A stretch of DNA of 64,000 nt from positions 1-64,000 of the forward strand of contig NZ_SLTI01000013.1 in the NCBI RefSeq assembly GCF_004347735.1, read 5' to 3'. Positions 46,003 through 54,931 of this stretch are shown here, in pieces. The DNA comes from Sulfuricurvum sp. IAE1 (lineage in GTDB: Bacteria; Campylobacterota; Campylobacteria; Campylobacterales; Sulfurimonadaceae). Within the stretch, counting starts at the first letter, position 1; every line of letters starts with the position of its first letter. Below the pieces are notes generated by a model. It saw only the letters and a program-made list of their open reading frames with translations. It was not told where the DNA came from and made no database searches. A program made the translations under genes and the position numbers.

Positions 46003-47667
46003 TCAGGCCGTTTTGAACTGCCCGAGCTGCGTGAAGAGTGCATCGGCCGAGGATGCGATCGATCCGACGATAGCGGAGAGCTCCTTCATCGACGCGTCGT
46101 TGGCGGACGAAAGGGATGCGAGCGATTCCATTTGCGCGAGCATCGACTCGATGTGTTCGGCGATCGTTCGGGAATTTTCGACGCTTTGGCCGGTAAGGAT
46201 ATCGGTTTTTTCCATTGCGCCGACGCTCTCGTCGATGTCCCGGTCGACCCGTTCGGAGAGGGTGGCCAGATGGTGCATCGCTTCTGTGTTGCGGTGCATC
46301 TGTTCGGTAGCGTCCGAGATGCTTTGGACGATGACGTTGATCGTGGCGTTGATCTCGACCAGGCTGTGTTGTGTTTTTTCGGCCAGTTGGCGTACCTCGT
46401 CGGCAACGACGGCGAATCCCCGCCCGTGTTCCCCCGCCCGTGCCGCTTCGATCGCGGCATTGAGTGCGAGCAGATTGGTCTGATCGGCGATATCGCCGAT
46501 AACGGAGAGAATTTTTTGAACCTGGGACGCTTCGCCGTTGAGCTGGTCGAGTTTGGAACGAAGTTCGGCTTCGAGTTCGGTGCTGTGTGAAATGGTATCG
46601 AGCAATACGGAAAGTTCCTGCCGCCCGTGCAGGAGTTTTGAGAGAGCCTGAGTCATCGATTCCGAGGCGTGCGTGAAGTTTTCGACCCCCTCGTCAACGA
46701 TTCGCTGTACCGACCGTGCTTTTTCCGATGAGGCGTCGGTGATGACGCGGCTGTCGTAGACCCGCCTGGTCAGTTCGGTATTGATGGTATCGAGTTCGCG
46801 GGCCGCCCCGAGATTGGCGGAGGCGATCTCTTTGGAATGGGAGATGGAACGCTCGATTTCGGCGATAAAATGGTTGAGGTTGAACATCATGGTACCCGTT
46901 TCGTCGCGCGTGTTCCCCCTAAACCTTTTTGTAAGATTGAACAGATCAGTTTTTAGCCCGTCGGTGAGGGTTTGTACCGGTCGGCTCACCTGCGAGACGA
47001 GCAGGGCGACGTTGACTGCCGAAACGGCGGTCCCGATCAGCGCCACGACGATATTTTTGCTGAGCATGTCGCTCAGCGAGAGGTCGGGTGAAGAGAAGAG
47101 AAGAATCGCGTTGAGCAGTACCAGAAGGGTGATGTTCCCGACCATCGTCGTAAATACCGCGAGAACCATTTTCCGGCCGAAAGACAAAAACGGGCTGCGC
47201 TCGTCGAGAGGAACCGAAGCGACCCACTCTTCAAGTCGTATGACGAAAAGAATGAAGACAGGGATGATAAAAAGGAGCAACAGCGGGAGTACGGCCAGCT
47301 CCGCGAGGATAAAACGCTCCGGCGCGATAAAAGGCTTGCCCCACAGTACCGCCGCCGGCCCGATCCCGGTATAAAGGAGCTGTCCGACCAAAAAGCGGTA
47401 GGGCAGTTTGGCAATGAGCGCCGCCGCCTCGGCATGGGTCGAGGGATTGCCCATCAGCGATTCGAGCGATCCCAGGGAGTACCGGAACCCCAGTATCATC
47501 GCCGTTGTCGCGACCGCCATGTAGAGGATCATGGGAAGCGAAAAGAGGATGTCGAGCAATTCTGCGGTACTGAAAAGTTCCGAAAAAGCCAAAAGGGCGA
47601 TCCAAACCGCGGGGGGAATCATCATTCCGGCAAAAACAAGTGCCATCAACTGGTTGCGCTGCGTCAT
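46003..47667 (-). CDS. Methyl-accepting chemotaxis protein with membrane-embedded sensor
   Basis: A 554-residue receptor. Instead of a periplasmic ligand domain it has about six hydrophobic helices in the first 230 residues. A HAMP-like stretch follows (about 230-285), and a signalling domain includes the highly conserved hairpin [19 protein letters not shown]. It may sense membrane state, energy or a lipophilic signal. The start has no strong ribosome site. The gene stands alone, with rpsU divergent. Confidence 0.88.
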   Translation of the reverse strand: MTQRNQLMALVFAGMMIPPAVWIALLAFSELFSTAELLDILFSLPMILYMAVATTAMILGFRYSLGSLESLMGNPSTHAEAAALIAKLPYRFLVGQLLYTGIGPAAVLWGKPFIAPERFILAELAVLPLLLLFIIPVFILFVIRLEEWVASVPLDERSPFLSFGRKMVLAVFTTMVGNITLLVLLNAILLFSSPDLSLSDMLSKNIVVALIGTAVSAVNVALLVSQVSRPVQTLTDGLKTDLFNLTKRFRGNTRDETGTMMFNLNHFIAEIERSISHSKEIASANLGAARELDTINTELTRRVYDSRVITDASSEKARSVQRIVDEGVENFTHASESMTQALSKLLHGRQELSVLLDTISHSTELEAELRSKLDQLNGEASQVQKILSVIGDIADQTNLLALNAAIEAARAGEHGRGFAVVADEVRQLAEKTQHSLVEINATINVIVQSISDATEQMHRNTEAMHHLATLSERVDRDIDESVGAMEKTDILTGQSVENSRTIAEHIESMLAQMESLASLSSANDASMKELSAIVGSIASSADALFTQLGQFKTA

Positions 47668-47793
47668 TTATGCTCCGTGTTAAGTCTACGTCAGATTTTA
47701 TCATAGCTCAGGGTTGACTGAAAAACTACTTATTTTTTGAAAGTTATGGTAGAATTCGGGTTCAAAAATTTTAAATAGAAAGTGGGTGATTGC

Positions 47794-48006
47794 ATGCCTG
47801 GTATTATCTTACGCCAAGATGATAACTTTGATGCAGCTTACCGCCGTTTCAAAAAACAAACAGATCGTAATCTGATTGTTACTGAAGCCCGTGCTCGCCG
47901 TAACCACGTTACCGAGACTGAAAAGCGCAAGCAGTTCAAAATCAGCGCTCGCAAAAAGATGCTGAAACGTCTCTACATGATGAGACGTTACGAATCTCGC
48001 CTGTAA
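47794..48006 (+). CDS. rpsU: 30S ribosomal protein S21
   Basis: A 70-residue basic protein of the small subunit, needed for initiation. It has the RRFKKQTDR and [12 protein letters not shown] segments of S21 and many Lys/Arg residues. The ATG 47794 is four codons after an earlier possible start; family alignments begin with MPGI. A TAGAAT -10 element lies at 47750-47755. Confidence 0.96.
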   Translation: MPGIILRQDDNFDAAYRRFKKQTDRNLIVTEARARRNHVTETEKRKQFKISARKKMLKRLYMMRRYESRL

Positions 48007-48009
48007 TTT

Positions 48010-48027
48010 CAAGCGCTTCGGCGCTTG
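48010..48027 (+). terminator. Hairpin after rpsU
   Basis: CAAGCGC and GCGCTTG form a 7-bp stem with a TTCG tetraloop directly behind the stop. No strong T run follows, so it may act as a weak terminator. Confidence 0.55.
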
Positions 48028-48112
48028 GGTTACACCCCTTCGACCTTTTATAACCCCCCCTTTAAAAACCGTGTGTTACACTTAGGCAATTATTTTTGCA
48101 CAAGGCTCTACC

Positions 48113-49276
48113 ATGCTCTTTAGCGCACCTCTCAAAAGCAATTCCAAAAAAATCATGTTGTTAGGCTCCGGCGAACTCGGCAAAGAGGTCGCGATCGAAG
48201 CACAGCGGCTGGGGATCGAAGTCGTCGCGGTCGACCGCTACAAGAACGCTCCGGCTCACCTCGTCGCCAACCATTCGCACGTCGTGAACATGCAGGACAA
48301 GGAAGCGGTGCTCAAACTGATCCGCAAGGAAAAACCCGATTACATCCTCCCCGAGATCGAGGCGATCAGTATCGAGGCGCTGTTCGAAGCGGAGAAAGAA
48401 GGGTTTTGCGTCATCCCCAACGCCGAAGCGGTGAACAAAACGATGAACCGTAAAAACATCCGCAAATTTGCTGCCGAGGATCTGGGACTTAAAACAAGCC
48501 GTTATCATTTCGTGAGCACCTACGAAGCGATGTGTGAAGCGGCCGAAGACGTCGGATTCCCCTGTGTCATCAAGCCGGTCATGAGCTCTTCGGGGCACGG
48601 GCAAAGTATCGCGAAAACACGCGATGACCTCATCGCGTCGTGGGAAATCGCCAAGGAAGCCCGCGGCGATGCGAGCGAACTGATCGTTGAGGAATTTATC
48701 CGTTTCGACTACGAGATCACCCTTCTCACCGCGCGAAACGGCAATGAAACAGTATTTTGCGAACCGATCGGCCATATCCAAAAAGGGGGCGATTACGTTT
48801 TCAGCTGGCAGCCGATGGAGATGTCCAAAAAAGCTCTTAAACGTTCCCAGAAGATTGCCAAGGCGATTACCGACGGACTGGGGGGCAAAGGGCTTTTCGG
48901 CGTTGAACTGTTCGTTAAAGGGGATGAGGTCTATTTCAGCGAAGTGAGCCCCCGTCCGCACGATACGGGGATGGTCACCCTCATCACCCAAAGCCAGAGC
49001 GAGTTTGCGCTCCACGTACGGGCCGTCCTGGGATTGCCTCTGGGCTTCACCTTCTACGGCGAAGGGGCGAGCGCGGCGTTCAAATCCGAAGCCGAATCGA
49101 CAACGCCGGTAATCGACGTCGCCGATGAGCTCTTCGACGAAAAAACGTTTGTCCGCGTGTTCGGCAAACCCGAAGCGCACGCCGGGCGCCGTATGGCAGT
49201 TCTTCTTGTCCTCGACCGTGCTGACAAGGCGCTGAAAAAAGCGAAGAAGCTGATCAAGAAAATCAAGGACGCGTAA
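48113..49276 (+). CDS. purT: Formate-dependent phosphoribosylglycinamide formyltransferase
   Basis: ATP-grasp enzyme that formylates GAR with formate in purine synthesis. The 387-residue protein shows [18 protein letters not shown] at the N-terminus, the ATP-grasp body with [12 protein letters not shown] and the acidic [15 protein letters not shown] block with metal-binding Glu. Use of formate rather than formyl-THF is usual where PurN is absent; purN is not in the window. Confidence 0.95.
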   Translation: MLFSAPLKSNSKKIMLLGSGELGKEVAIEAQRLGIEVVAVDRYKNAPAHLVANHSHVVNMQDKEAVLKLIRKEKPDYILPEIEAISIEALFEAEKEGFCVIPNAEAVNKTMNRKNIRKFAAEDLGLKTSRYHFVSTYEAMCEAAEDVGFPCVIKPVMSSSGHGQSIAKTRDDLIASWEIAKEARGDASELIVEEFIRFDYEITLLTARNGNETVFCEPIGHIQKGGDYVFSWQPMEMSKKALKRSQKIAKAITDGLGGKGLFGVELFVKGDEVYFSEVSPRPHDTGMVTLITQSQSEFALHVRAVLGLPLGFTFYGEGASAAFKSEAESTTPVIDVADELFDEKTFVRVFGKPEAHAGRRMAVLLVLDRADKALKKAKKLIKKIKDA

Positions 49277-49280
49277 GCGG

Positions 49281-50207
49281 ATGAAGATCGTAATACTCGA
49301 TGCGCTAACGTACGGTGATACGTCGTTAGAGGCTTTTAACGCGCTCGGAGACGTCACCGTCCACCTGACGACGACGGCGGAGGAGATTTTTGACCGGGTC
49401 CGCGAGGCCGAGGTGATCGTGACGAATAAGGTCGTCATCAATGACGCCGTGATGGAGGCCGCACCGTCGCTCAGGCTCATCTGCGTCGCCGCGACGGGGA
49501 CGAACAACATCGACCACGAGGCCGCCGAACGGCGCGGGATTGCCGTCAAAAACGTCGCGGGGTATTCGACCGATGCGGTGGTGCAGCATACCTTTTCGAT
49601 GCTCTTTTACCTGATGGGTCAGAGCCGCTATTACGACGACTACGTCAAACGGGGTGACTGGCAGCGTGAAAAGGTGTTTGCCCATATCGGTCCTTCATTC
49701 AGCGAATTGCGGGGCAAACAATGGGGTATCATCGGGCTGGGAGAGATCGGTCGCGGGGTTGCGCGGGTCGCAAGTGCGTTCGGCGCTAACGTCCGTTATT
49801 ACTCCACGTCGGGGAAAAACGAGAACGGTGAGTATGAGAGAATAACGTTCTCGCGTCTCATCGAGCAAAGCGACGTCATCTCGATCCACGCACCGCTCAA
49901 TGCCCAAACACAGAACCTTATCTCCCACTCCGAACTGCTCCAGATGAAAGACGGTGCGGTGCTCCTCAATCTTGGCCGGGGCGGAATCGTCGACGAAGAG
50001 GCCCTTTCGGTCATCATCGACGTCAAGCCCATTTTTGTCGGACTGGACGTTCTGGCCCAGGAGCCGATGAAAACGCCCCATCCGCTTCTGGGCGTCGGGC
50101 ATCCTGAACGCCTCTACATCACTCCCCATATCGCCTGGACCTCGAGAGAGGCACGGGAACGTCTCATCGCGGCGACGGCCGAAAACATCAGAACGTTTTC
50201 AAAATAG
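49281..50207 (+). CDS. D-2-hydroxyacid dehydrogenase
   Basis: A 308-residue NAD-dependent dehydrogenase. The Rossmann motif IIGLGEIGRGVA lies around residue 149-160. The substrate Arg is in LNLGRGGIVDEEAL, and the His/Glu pair lies in the C-terminal part (PHIAWTSREARERL). The substrate is uncertain; glycerate, lactate or phosphonate-type acids are all possible. It begins 4 bp after purT and overlaps the AEC carrier tail to tail by 20 bases. Confidence 0.88.
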   Translation: MKIVILDALTYGDTSLEAFNALGDVTVHLTTTAEEIFDRVREAEVIVTNKVVINDAVMEAAPSLRLICVAATGTNNIDHEAAERRGIAVKNVAGYSTDAVVQHTFSMLFYLMGQSRYYDDYVKRGDWQREKVFAHIGPSFSELRGKQWGIIGLGEIGRGVARVASAFGANVRYYSTSGKNENGEYERITFSRLIEQSDVISIHAPLNAQTQNLISHSELLQMKDGAVLLNLGRGGIVDEEALSVIIDVKPIFVGLDVLAQEPMKTPHPLLGVGHPERLYITPHIAWTSREARERLIAATAENIRTFSK

Positions 50208-51093
50208 CGGGCAATGCCAGCGCGATTCCCAAAAACGCGGCCGACGTCAGAAATACCTGTGCCGTGACGGTGCGCGGCGCACAGTTATAGAGCGACGCGA
50301 GATTGACGTTCGCCACCGCGAGCGGAACGAGCAGCTCCAGAAACAAAATCCCCTTGACCATCGGTTCCATCTCCACGTACTGCAATATCCCGAACGTCAG
50401 CAGCGGTATCAACAGAAATTTGGCGCTTGTGACCCATGCGCTCAGCCGCAGGTTGATTTCGGCAAGCTTGATTCCGTAGAGGTAGATTCCAAAGAGCACC
50501 AGCTGCATCGTCATCGAGGCGTAGGCTCCCATCATCAGCGTTTTATCGATTGCAGGGCTTGGGGTGTACCCGACAAGGTTGAGGATGATCGCAAAAGAGG
50601 CCGCCCATAACACCGGAAGCTTGAGGATGTTGAGGAGTGAACCCCTTACGCTGAATTCACCGCGCGAATAATAAAAAACGCCGATCGTATAAACGACGAA
50701 GACGTTGACAAGGTTGATAAGCGTGGTATAGGGGACGCTCTCTTCGCCGAATAGGGCGATCCCCAGCGGAACCCCTAGGTTCCCCGTGTTGCCGATCAGG
50801 GCGGCGACGGTGGCGATGGAGCGCTCTTTGGTGTCGGCAAACACCATCCGCGCGAGCGGAATCATCAGTATCAGCGACAATAGAGTGATACCCAGATACA
50901 GCGTCGGGGCGGCGAGCAGGGCCGTATCGATGGGGCGCTTGAGCAATCCCCAGAAGGTGAGAAATATTTGCAGAAAATAAACGCTTATGAGCGTGATCGT
51001 CCGATCGTCGATTTTCTCTTTGAACGCCCATTTCGCACCGAAACCGACGGCGATGAACAGATAGATGCCGAGGATCGAGAACAACGTTTGCAT
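50188..51093 (-). CDS. AEC-family (auxin efflux carrier-like) transporter
   Basis: A 301-residue membrane protein with ten hydrophobic helices in two five-helix halves. The first half contains GNTGNLGVPLGIALFG, the conserved broken-helix motif of AEC carriers. Bacterial members carry malate, malonate or other organic acids. The adjacent dehydrogenase suggests an organic acid, but only by position. Confidence 0.85.
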   Translation of the reverse strand: MQTLFSILGIYLFIAVGFGAKWAFKEKIDDRTITLISVYFLQIFLTFWGLLKRPIDTALLAAPTLYLGITLLSLILMIPLARMVFADTKERSIATVAALIGNTGNLGVPLGIALFGEESVPYTTLINLVNVFVVYTIGVFYYSRGEFSVRGSLLNILKLPVLWAASFAIILNLVGYTPSPAIDKTLMMGAYASMTMQLVLFGIYLYGIKLAEINLRLSAWVTSAKFLLIPLLTFGILQYVEMEPMVKGILFLELLVPLAVANVNLASLYNCAPRTVTAQVFLTSAAFLGIALALPAILKTF

Positions 51094-51191
51094 AGGTTAT
51101 TTTACCCAAAAAAACTAGTCGATCTTTTTGAGTCGTCCCTAACGAGCGATGGGGTACAATCGCCGGGATTATTGGATGAAGAAGGGGTGTA

Positions 51192-52793
51192 ATGGCGAAA
51201 GTATTGATAATCGGCAGCGGAGGGGCGGGGCTGGTGAGCGCTTTGTCGGCCCGCGAAACGGGTGCAGAGGTCGTGGTTGCGTCCAAAACCCTCCCGACCC
51301 GTTCCCAGACATCGATGGCGCAGGGGGGGATGAATGCGGTGCTCGCCGCCGACGACAGCGTCGCGGCCCATATCGACGATACCCTCCGCTCTTCGGCGGG
51401 CTTGGGGGACGAAGCGCGGATCGCGATGCTCTGTGAAAAAGCCCCCGACGCGGTGCGGTGGTGCAACGCGCTGGGGCTCCCTTTCAGCCGTGACGAGGCC
51501 GGAGAGATCGCCCGCCGCCGCCTGGGAGGGGCCAGCGCGCCGCGGGCGTGTTACGCGCAGGACTACACCGGGCTCAAACTGCTGCACACATTGTTCGACC
51601 GGTGTCTGGATGCGGGGGTGGACTTTCAAAACGGGCGGTTTTTGCTCAACCTGATCGTCGATCCCGAAACGAACCGTGCGCTGGGGGCGACGTTTCTCGA
51701 TATCGAAAGCGGTGAGGTCGAAGAGATCCGCGCCGACGCGGTGATCCTTGCGACGGGGGGGTACGGTGCGATTTACGGCAAGCATTCGACCAATGCCGTC
51801 CAATCAACCGGCGACGGTCTGGCCGCGGCGGTCCGTGCGGGGGCGCGGCTGGCCGACATGGAGTTCATCCAGTTTCATCCGACGGCGCTTAAAAACTCCT
51901 CGATCCTCATCTCCGAGAGCGCGCGCGGAGCGGGAGGATACCTTGTGGATGCGCAGGGAGATCGTTTCACCGATGAGCTGGCTCCCCGCGATGTCGTCGC
52001 CCGGGCCATCCATGACGAAATCGGCAAAAGCGGCGCGGTTTACCTCGACATCCGCCATCTGGGGGAGGCGTTTATCGATCACGAGCTCCCGCAGGAACGC
52101 AAACTGGCCCAAATCTACGAAGGGACCGATCCGGTGCGCGAGCTGATCCCCATCAAGCCCGCCGCCCATTACAGCATGGGGGGGATTGAAGTCGATGCAC
52201 GTTGCATGACGTCGGTGCAGGGGCTGTTCGCGGTCGGCGAGTGCGCCAACCACAAAACGCACGGAGCGAATCGCCTGGGGGGAAATTCGCTCCTCGAACT
52301 CGTCGTTTTCGGGCGTGAATGCGGCAAAAACGCGGCGGAATTCGGGGCGAAACACCCCGCCCCATCCCTCGAAAACCCGCAGTATGCAAAGGATCTCAAT
52401 TTCGTCCGCGGCGTCATGTATTTCACCAACCAGATCGACTTCTACCAGAAACAGGAGATGCTTGCCAACATCTTCTATAACAACGTAGGGCTGATACGCG
52501 ACGATATGGGGCTCAAGGCGGTTCTCGGGGCTATCCGGCAGATGCAGAAGGAGCTTCCGTTCATGGGACCGCGCGACAAGTCCCGGGAGTGCAATACGAA
52601 TCTCGTAGAGTTCATCGAATTCGGGAACAAGCTTGAACTCTCCGAAATCATCGTCGTCAGCGCGATCAGCCGCGTCGAGAGCCGCGGGGCCCACTACCGC
52701 AGCGACGCCCCTGCGCGAAACGATTCGATGTTCGGGGCCCATACGATCGCGTGGAAGGAGGACGGAGTCTTATGCGCCGATTTCATGAAATGA
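51192..52793 (+). CDS. sdhA: FAD-dependent fumarate reductase / succinate dehydrogenase flavoprotein
   Basis: A 533-residue flavoprotein with the GSGGAGL FAD loop (about 8-14), a His in IQFHPTAL and the proton-shuttle Arg region ESARGAGGYL. A second His lies in AAHYSMGG and the C-terminal GANRLGGNS signature is present. The His that holds FAD covalently in FrdA/SdhA is Gln39 here (RSQTSMAQGG), so FAD is probably bound non-covalently. Catalytic residues otherwise look complete. It is followed by an overlapping small ORF and an iron-sulfur subunit. Confidence 0.88.
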   Translation: MAKVLIIGSGGAGLVSALSARETGAEVVVASKTLPTRSQTSMAQGGMNAVLAADDSVAAHIDDTLRSSAGLGDEARIAMLCEKAPDAVRWCNALGLPFSRDEAGEIARRRLGGASAPRACYAQDYTGLKLLHTLFDRCLDAGVDFQNGRFLLNLIVDPETNRALGATFLDIESGEVEEIRADAVILATGGYGAIYGKHSTNAVQSTGDGLAAAVRAGARLADMEFIQFHPTALKNSSILISESARGAGGYLVDAQGDRFTDELAPRDVVARAIHDEIGKSGAVYLDIRHLGEAFIDHELPQERKLAQIYEGTDPVRELIPIKPAAHYSMGGIEVDARCMTSVQGLFAVGECANHKTHGANRLGGNSLLELVVFGRECGKNAAEFGAKHPAPSLENPQYAKDLNFVRGVMYFTNQIDFYQKQEMLANIFYNNVGLIRDDMGLKAVLGAIRQMQKELPFMGPRDKSRECNTNLVEFIEFGNKLELSEIIVVSAISRVESRGAHYRSDAPARNDSMFGAHTIAWKEDGVLCADFMK

Positions 52794-52918
52794 AACCGCT
52801 GATCCGTTGTTCGGATGAAGGGGAACGTTGGGATGAGGAAGAGGATGCCGACTGGAACGGGTGCTGCGAAGACCCCTGTGACGATGACGAAGAGAATGAG
52901 CGGGAGTGGTGCGACTAA
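52772..52918 (+). CDS. Unrecognised 48-residue acidic, cysteine-rich protein
   Basis: A short ORF between the flavoprotein and iron-sulfur genes. It overlaps the sdhA end by 22 bases. ATG 52772 has a strong ribosome site (GGAGGACGGAG upstream). Twenty of 48 residues are acidic and five are Cys (13, 31, 32, 36 and 47), with a CC-x3-C cluster at 31-36. There is no signal peptide. A later in-frame ATG at 52790 overlaps the sdhA stop. The Cys and acid content suggests metal binding or a redox adaptor for the reductase, but no family is known to me. Confidence 0.6.
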   Translation: MRRFHEMKPLIRCSDEGERWDEEEDADWNGCCEDPCDDDEENEREWCD

Positions 52919-52921
52919 TGG
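52899..52921 (+). repeat. 23-bp direct repeat, left copy
   Basis: AGCGGGAGTGG..., one mismatch from the copy at 53029-53051. It covers the last codons of the acidic small ORF and its stop. Confidence 0.85.
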
Positions 52922-53028
52922 TAAGGATAAGCAAAAACGGGGTGTACTGCCCGCGGGCCCGCTGCCGAAGCGAACTCAGCGTTAGCGTAGCCGATCGGGG
53001 CTTTGCTCCGATGGCGTATAAAATTGAT
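52922..53028. other. 107-bp segment between the 23-bp repeats
   Basis: No supported gene. It contains a GCGGGCCCGC palindrome, a hairpin-forming CCGATCGGGG/CTCCGATGG pair and a TATAAAAT element at 53017-53024, which could give sdhB its own promoter. Confidence 0.5.
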
Positions 53029-53051
53029 AGCGGGAGTGGTGCGACTGATGG
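53029..53051 (+). repeat. 23-bp direct repeat, right copy
   Basis: Second copy, ending in the ATG of sdhB; the GGGAGTGG inside it is the likely sdhB ribosome site. Confidence 0.85.
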
Positions 53052-53755
53052 AAATTAAAATTTTACGCAGCGGTAACGGCGAGTATCAGACGTATAACGT
53101 CGAGTTAGAAGGGGCGACGCTCCTTTCGCTCCTCAATCATATCAAAACGAAGATCGATCCGACCCTCACCTATTCCCACGGCTGCCGCAGCGGGGTGTGC
53201 GGAAGCTGTGCGGTTCGCGTCGGGGGACGTGAGGTGCTGATGTGCGAATACAAACCTTCGGGAGGGGAGTGTATCGAGCCGATCCGCAACGCCCGGGTAA
53301 TTCGCGACCTCGTCGTCGAGGGATCGATGGTGGAGAAATGCAACCGTGCCGCCCACGCATCGGGCGAAAAGATGGACGGATCGGCGCTCAGCGCCGGGGA
53401 AATGGAGCGGATCACGGTTCAGAGCGACTGCATTTTGTGCGCATCGTGTTACAGCGCCTGTCCGGTTTATGCGGTGAACCCCGACTTTTTGGGCCCTTTC
53501 GCCCTTACTAGGGTATGGCGCTACGTCAACGACCCGCGTGAGCGGGAGGTTTCGGCCAAGATGGCCGCGGTTCAGGCCAACGGGATCTGGGATTGTACCC
53601 TCTGCGGTGAATGCGTCCCCGTATGCCCGCAGGGGATCGCTCCCAAACAGGACATCATGATGCTGCGCACCAAAGCCTCCATGATGGGGTATCAAGACCC
53701 TCATGCCGCTGCCGCTTTCGGCGGCGGACTCGATTTCGGCGGACCGATGTTTTAG
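53048..53755 (+). CDS. sdhB: Succinate dehydrogenase/fumarate reductase iron-sulfur subunit
   Basis: A 235-residue electron-transfer subunit. The [2Fe-2S] ligands are C46, C51, C54 and C66. The second cluster is C128, C131, C134 and C138. The third is C183, C186, C189 and C193, that is four Cys where classical FrdB/SdhB has three plus a non-Cys residue, so it is probably [4Fe-4S] as in HdrC or TfrB. No membrane anchor (SdhC/D or SdhE) follows. The start is ATG 53048; a farther ATG at 53003 has no support. Confidence 0.88.
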   Translation: MEIKILRSGNGEYQTYNVELEGATLLSLLNHIKTKIDPTLTYSHGCRSGVCGSCAVRVGGREVLMCEYKPSGGECIEPIRNARVIRDLVVEGSMVEKCNRAAHASGEKMDGSALSAGEMERITVQSDCILCASCYSACPVYAVNPDFLGPFALTRVWRYVNDPREREVSAKMAAVQANGIWDCTLCGECVPVCPQGIAPKQDIMMLRTKASMMGYQDPHAAAAFGGGLDFGGPMF

Positions 53756-53811
53756 GGGAGTTAGGATTATGTTATACTGATGTTATAAAAAACATCTGCA
53801 GGACATTATGT

Positions 53812-54309
53812 ATGGCATCCGAACACTCTCTTGATATTTCCGCCAAAATCGATCTTCAGGCATTTAAAGACGCTATCGCCCAAGCCGAGAAAGAGGCGGC
53901 GGGGCGGTACGATTTCAAAGGGATCACGTACGAAATCAACTACCGTGAAAAAGAGAAACAGCTCATCCTCCTCGCCTCCAGCGACAACAAACTCGACGCT
54001 CTCAAAGACATCGTCATCGGCCGTCTGGTCAAGCGGGGTCTTTCTTCCAAGGTGCTCGAGGAACTCAAAACCGAAGACGCCAGCGGGGGGAACCGCAAAG
54101 CGACCTACAAGATCGTCGACGCGATCGAAGCCAAAGAGGCCAAAAAGATCGTCGCCGAAATAAAAAATATGAAAACCAAAGCGACCGCCCAGATCGAAGG
54201 GGATCACATCCGCGTCAAATCCAAACAGATCGACGAACTCCAGAAAATCATGGCGGCGATCAAGGCGATGGAGTGGGAAGCGCCGCTCGTGTTCGACAAC
54301 TTCCGCTAA
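53812..54309 (+). CDS. YajQ-family nucleotide-binding protein
   Basis: A 165-residue cytoplasmic protein of the YajQ/UPF0234 family, recognised from the YDFKGITYEIN segment, the later KIVDAIEAKEAKKI helix and the IKSKQIDELQ-like tail. YajQ members bind c-di-GMP or nucleic acid and regulate gene expression. I take ATG 53812, which has AGGA 8 bases ahead; an earlier frame extends into the sdhB end. A TATACT -10 candidate lies near 53772. Confidence 0.9.
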   Translation: MASEHSLDISAKIDLQAFKDAIAQAEKEAAGRYDFKGITYEINYREKEKQLILLASSDNKLDALKDIVIGRLVKRGLSSKVLEELKTEDASGGNRKATYKIVDAIEAKEAKKIVAEIKNMKTKATAQIEGDHIRVKSKQIDELQKIMAAIKAMEWEAPLVFDNFR

Positions 54310-54322
54310 GTAAAGGATCACG

Positions 54323-54928
54323 ATGAAAAAAATGACGATTGCCGAAGCGGCGGAACATTTCGGGGTCTCCAAAGAGGCGATCCATAACCGTATCCGGCGC
54401 GGAAGCCTTACGTGCATCGTCGAAAACGGCGTCAAGTTCGTCGCCGTCGCTTCGGCCAAAGCGGCGCATTCGGAAACGGCGATCGAAGCCGACCGCTATA
54501 CCCGCTACATCGAACAGGAGAACGAACGGCTGCGCGACAAGGTGGACGTTCTCGAAAAAGAGACGACGCGACTGCGCGACCAGCGCGAGCAGATGCTGAT
54601 CGACGAACGGGTCAAAATCGAACAGATCTATAAAGAGCGCGATGCTCAGCTGCGCAGCGTACTGCACGTCGTGGCGACCAAATTTCTCTCCCACGCCAAT
54701 GCCGACGCGGTCGTTGAAGAGGCGATCAATGCCGATGTGGTCGAGGTCGCGGATGAGGAATGGATCTCCCTCAAGGCGTTTTTGAAGCTCAAGCGGGTCA
54801 AAGAGAAAGAAAAAAAGAAGATCAAAAACCGCTTCGAAACGGCGGTCGAGGCGGATGAGAGGCTCACGCTGCGGGAAGGGAAAGTGTTTTTGAACCCTTC
54901 GCGCTACGATTACTCCGACCTCCTCTAA
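54323..54928 (+). CDS. HTH-domain protein with long coiled coil
   Basis: A 201-residue protein. The first 55 residues form a small helix-turn-helix of the excisionase/MerR-like type (TIAEAAEHFGVSKEAIHNRI). A coiled coil follows at about 60-115 with heptads of Leu, Glu and Arg, then a Lys-rich region and a short conserved end. It is a Campylobacterota-type hypothetical, with no known target. It starts 13 bp after yajQ and converges with the helicase gene 3 bp away. Confidence 0.6.
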   Translation: MKKMTIAEAAEHFGVSKEAIHNRIRRGSLTCIVENGVKFVAVASAKAAHSETAIEADRYTRYIEQENERLRDKVDVLEKETTRLRDQREQMLIDERVKIEQIYKERDAQLRSVLHVVATKFLSHANADAVVEEAINADVVEVADEEWISLKAFLKLKRVKEKEKKKIKNRFETAVEADERLTLREGKVFLNPSRYDYSDLL

Positions 54929-54931
54929 GCT

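Noticed and set aside
45115-46590. 491-codon plus-strand frame opposite dnaG and the chemoreceptor
   Set aside because: It spans two well-supported genes in antisense and shows no recognisable domain or ribosome site.
53003-53047. Longer sdhB start at 53003
   Set aside because: The extra codons come from the inserted segment and repeat; family alignment begins at 53048.
52918-53064. Frame of 48 codons starting with ATG at the mini-ORF stop and running through the 107-bp insert
   Set aside because: It reads the repeat and the insert and ends inside sdhB, with no ribosome site of its own and no protein-like pattern.
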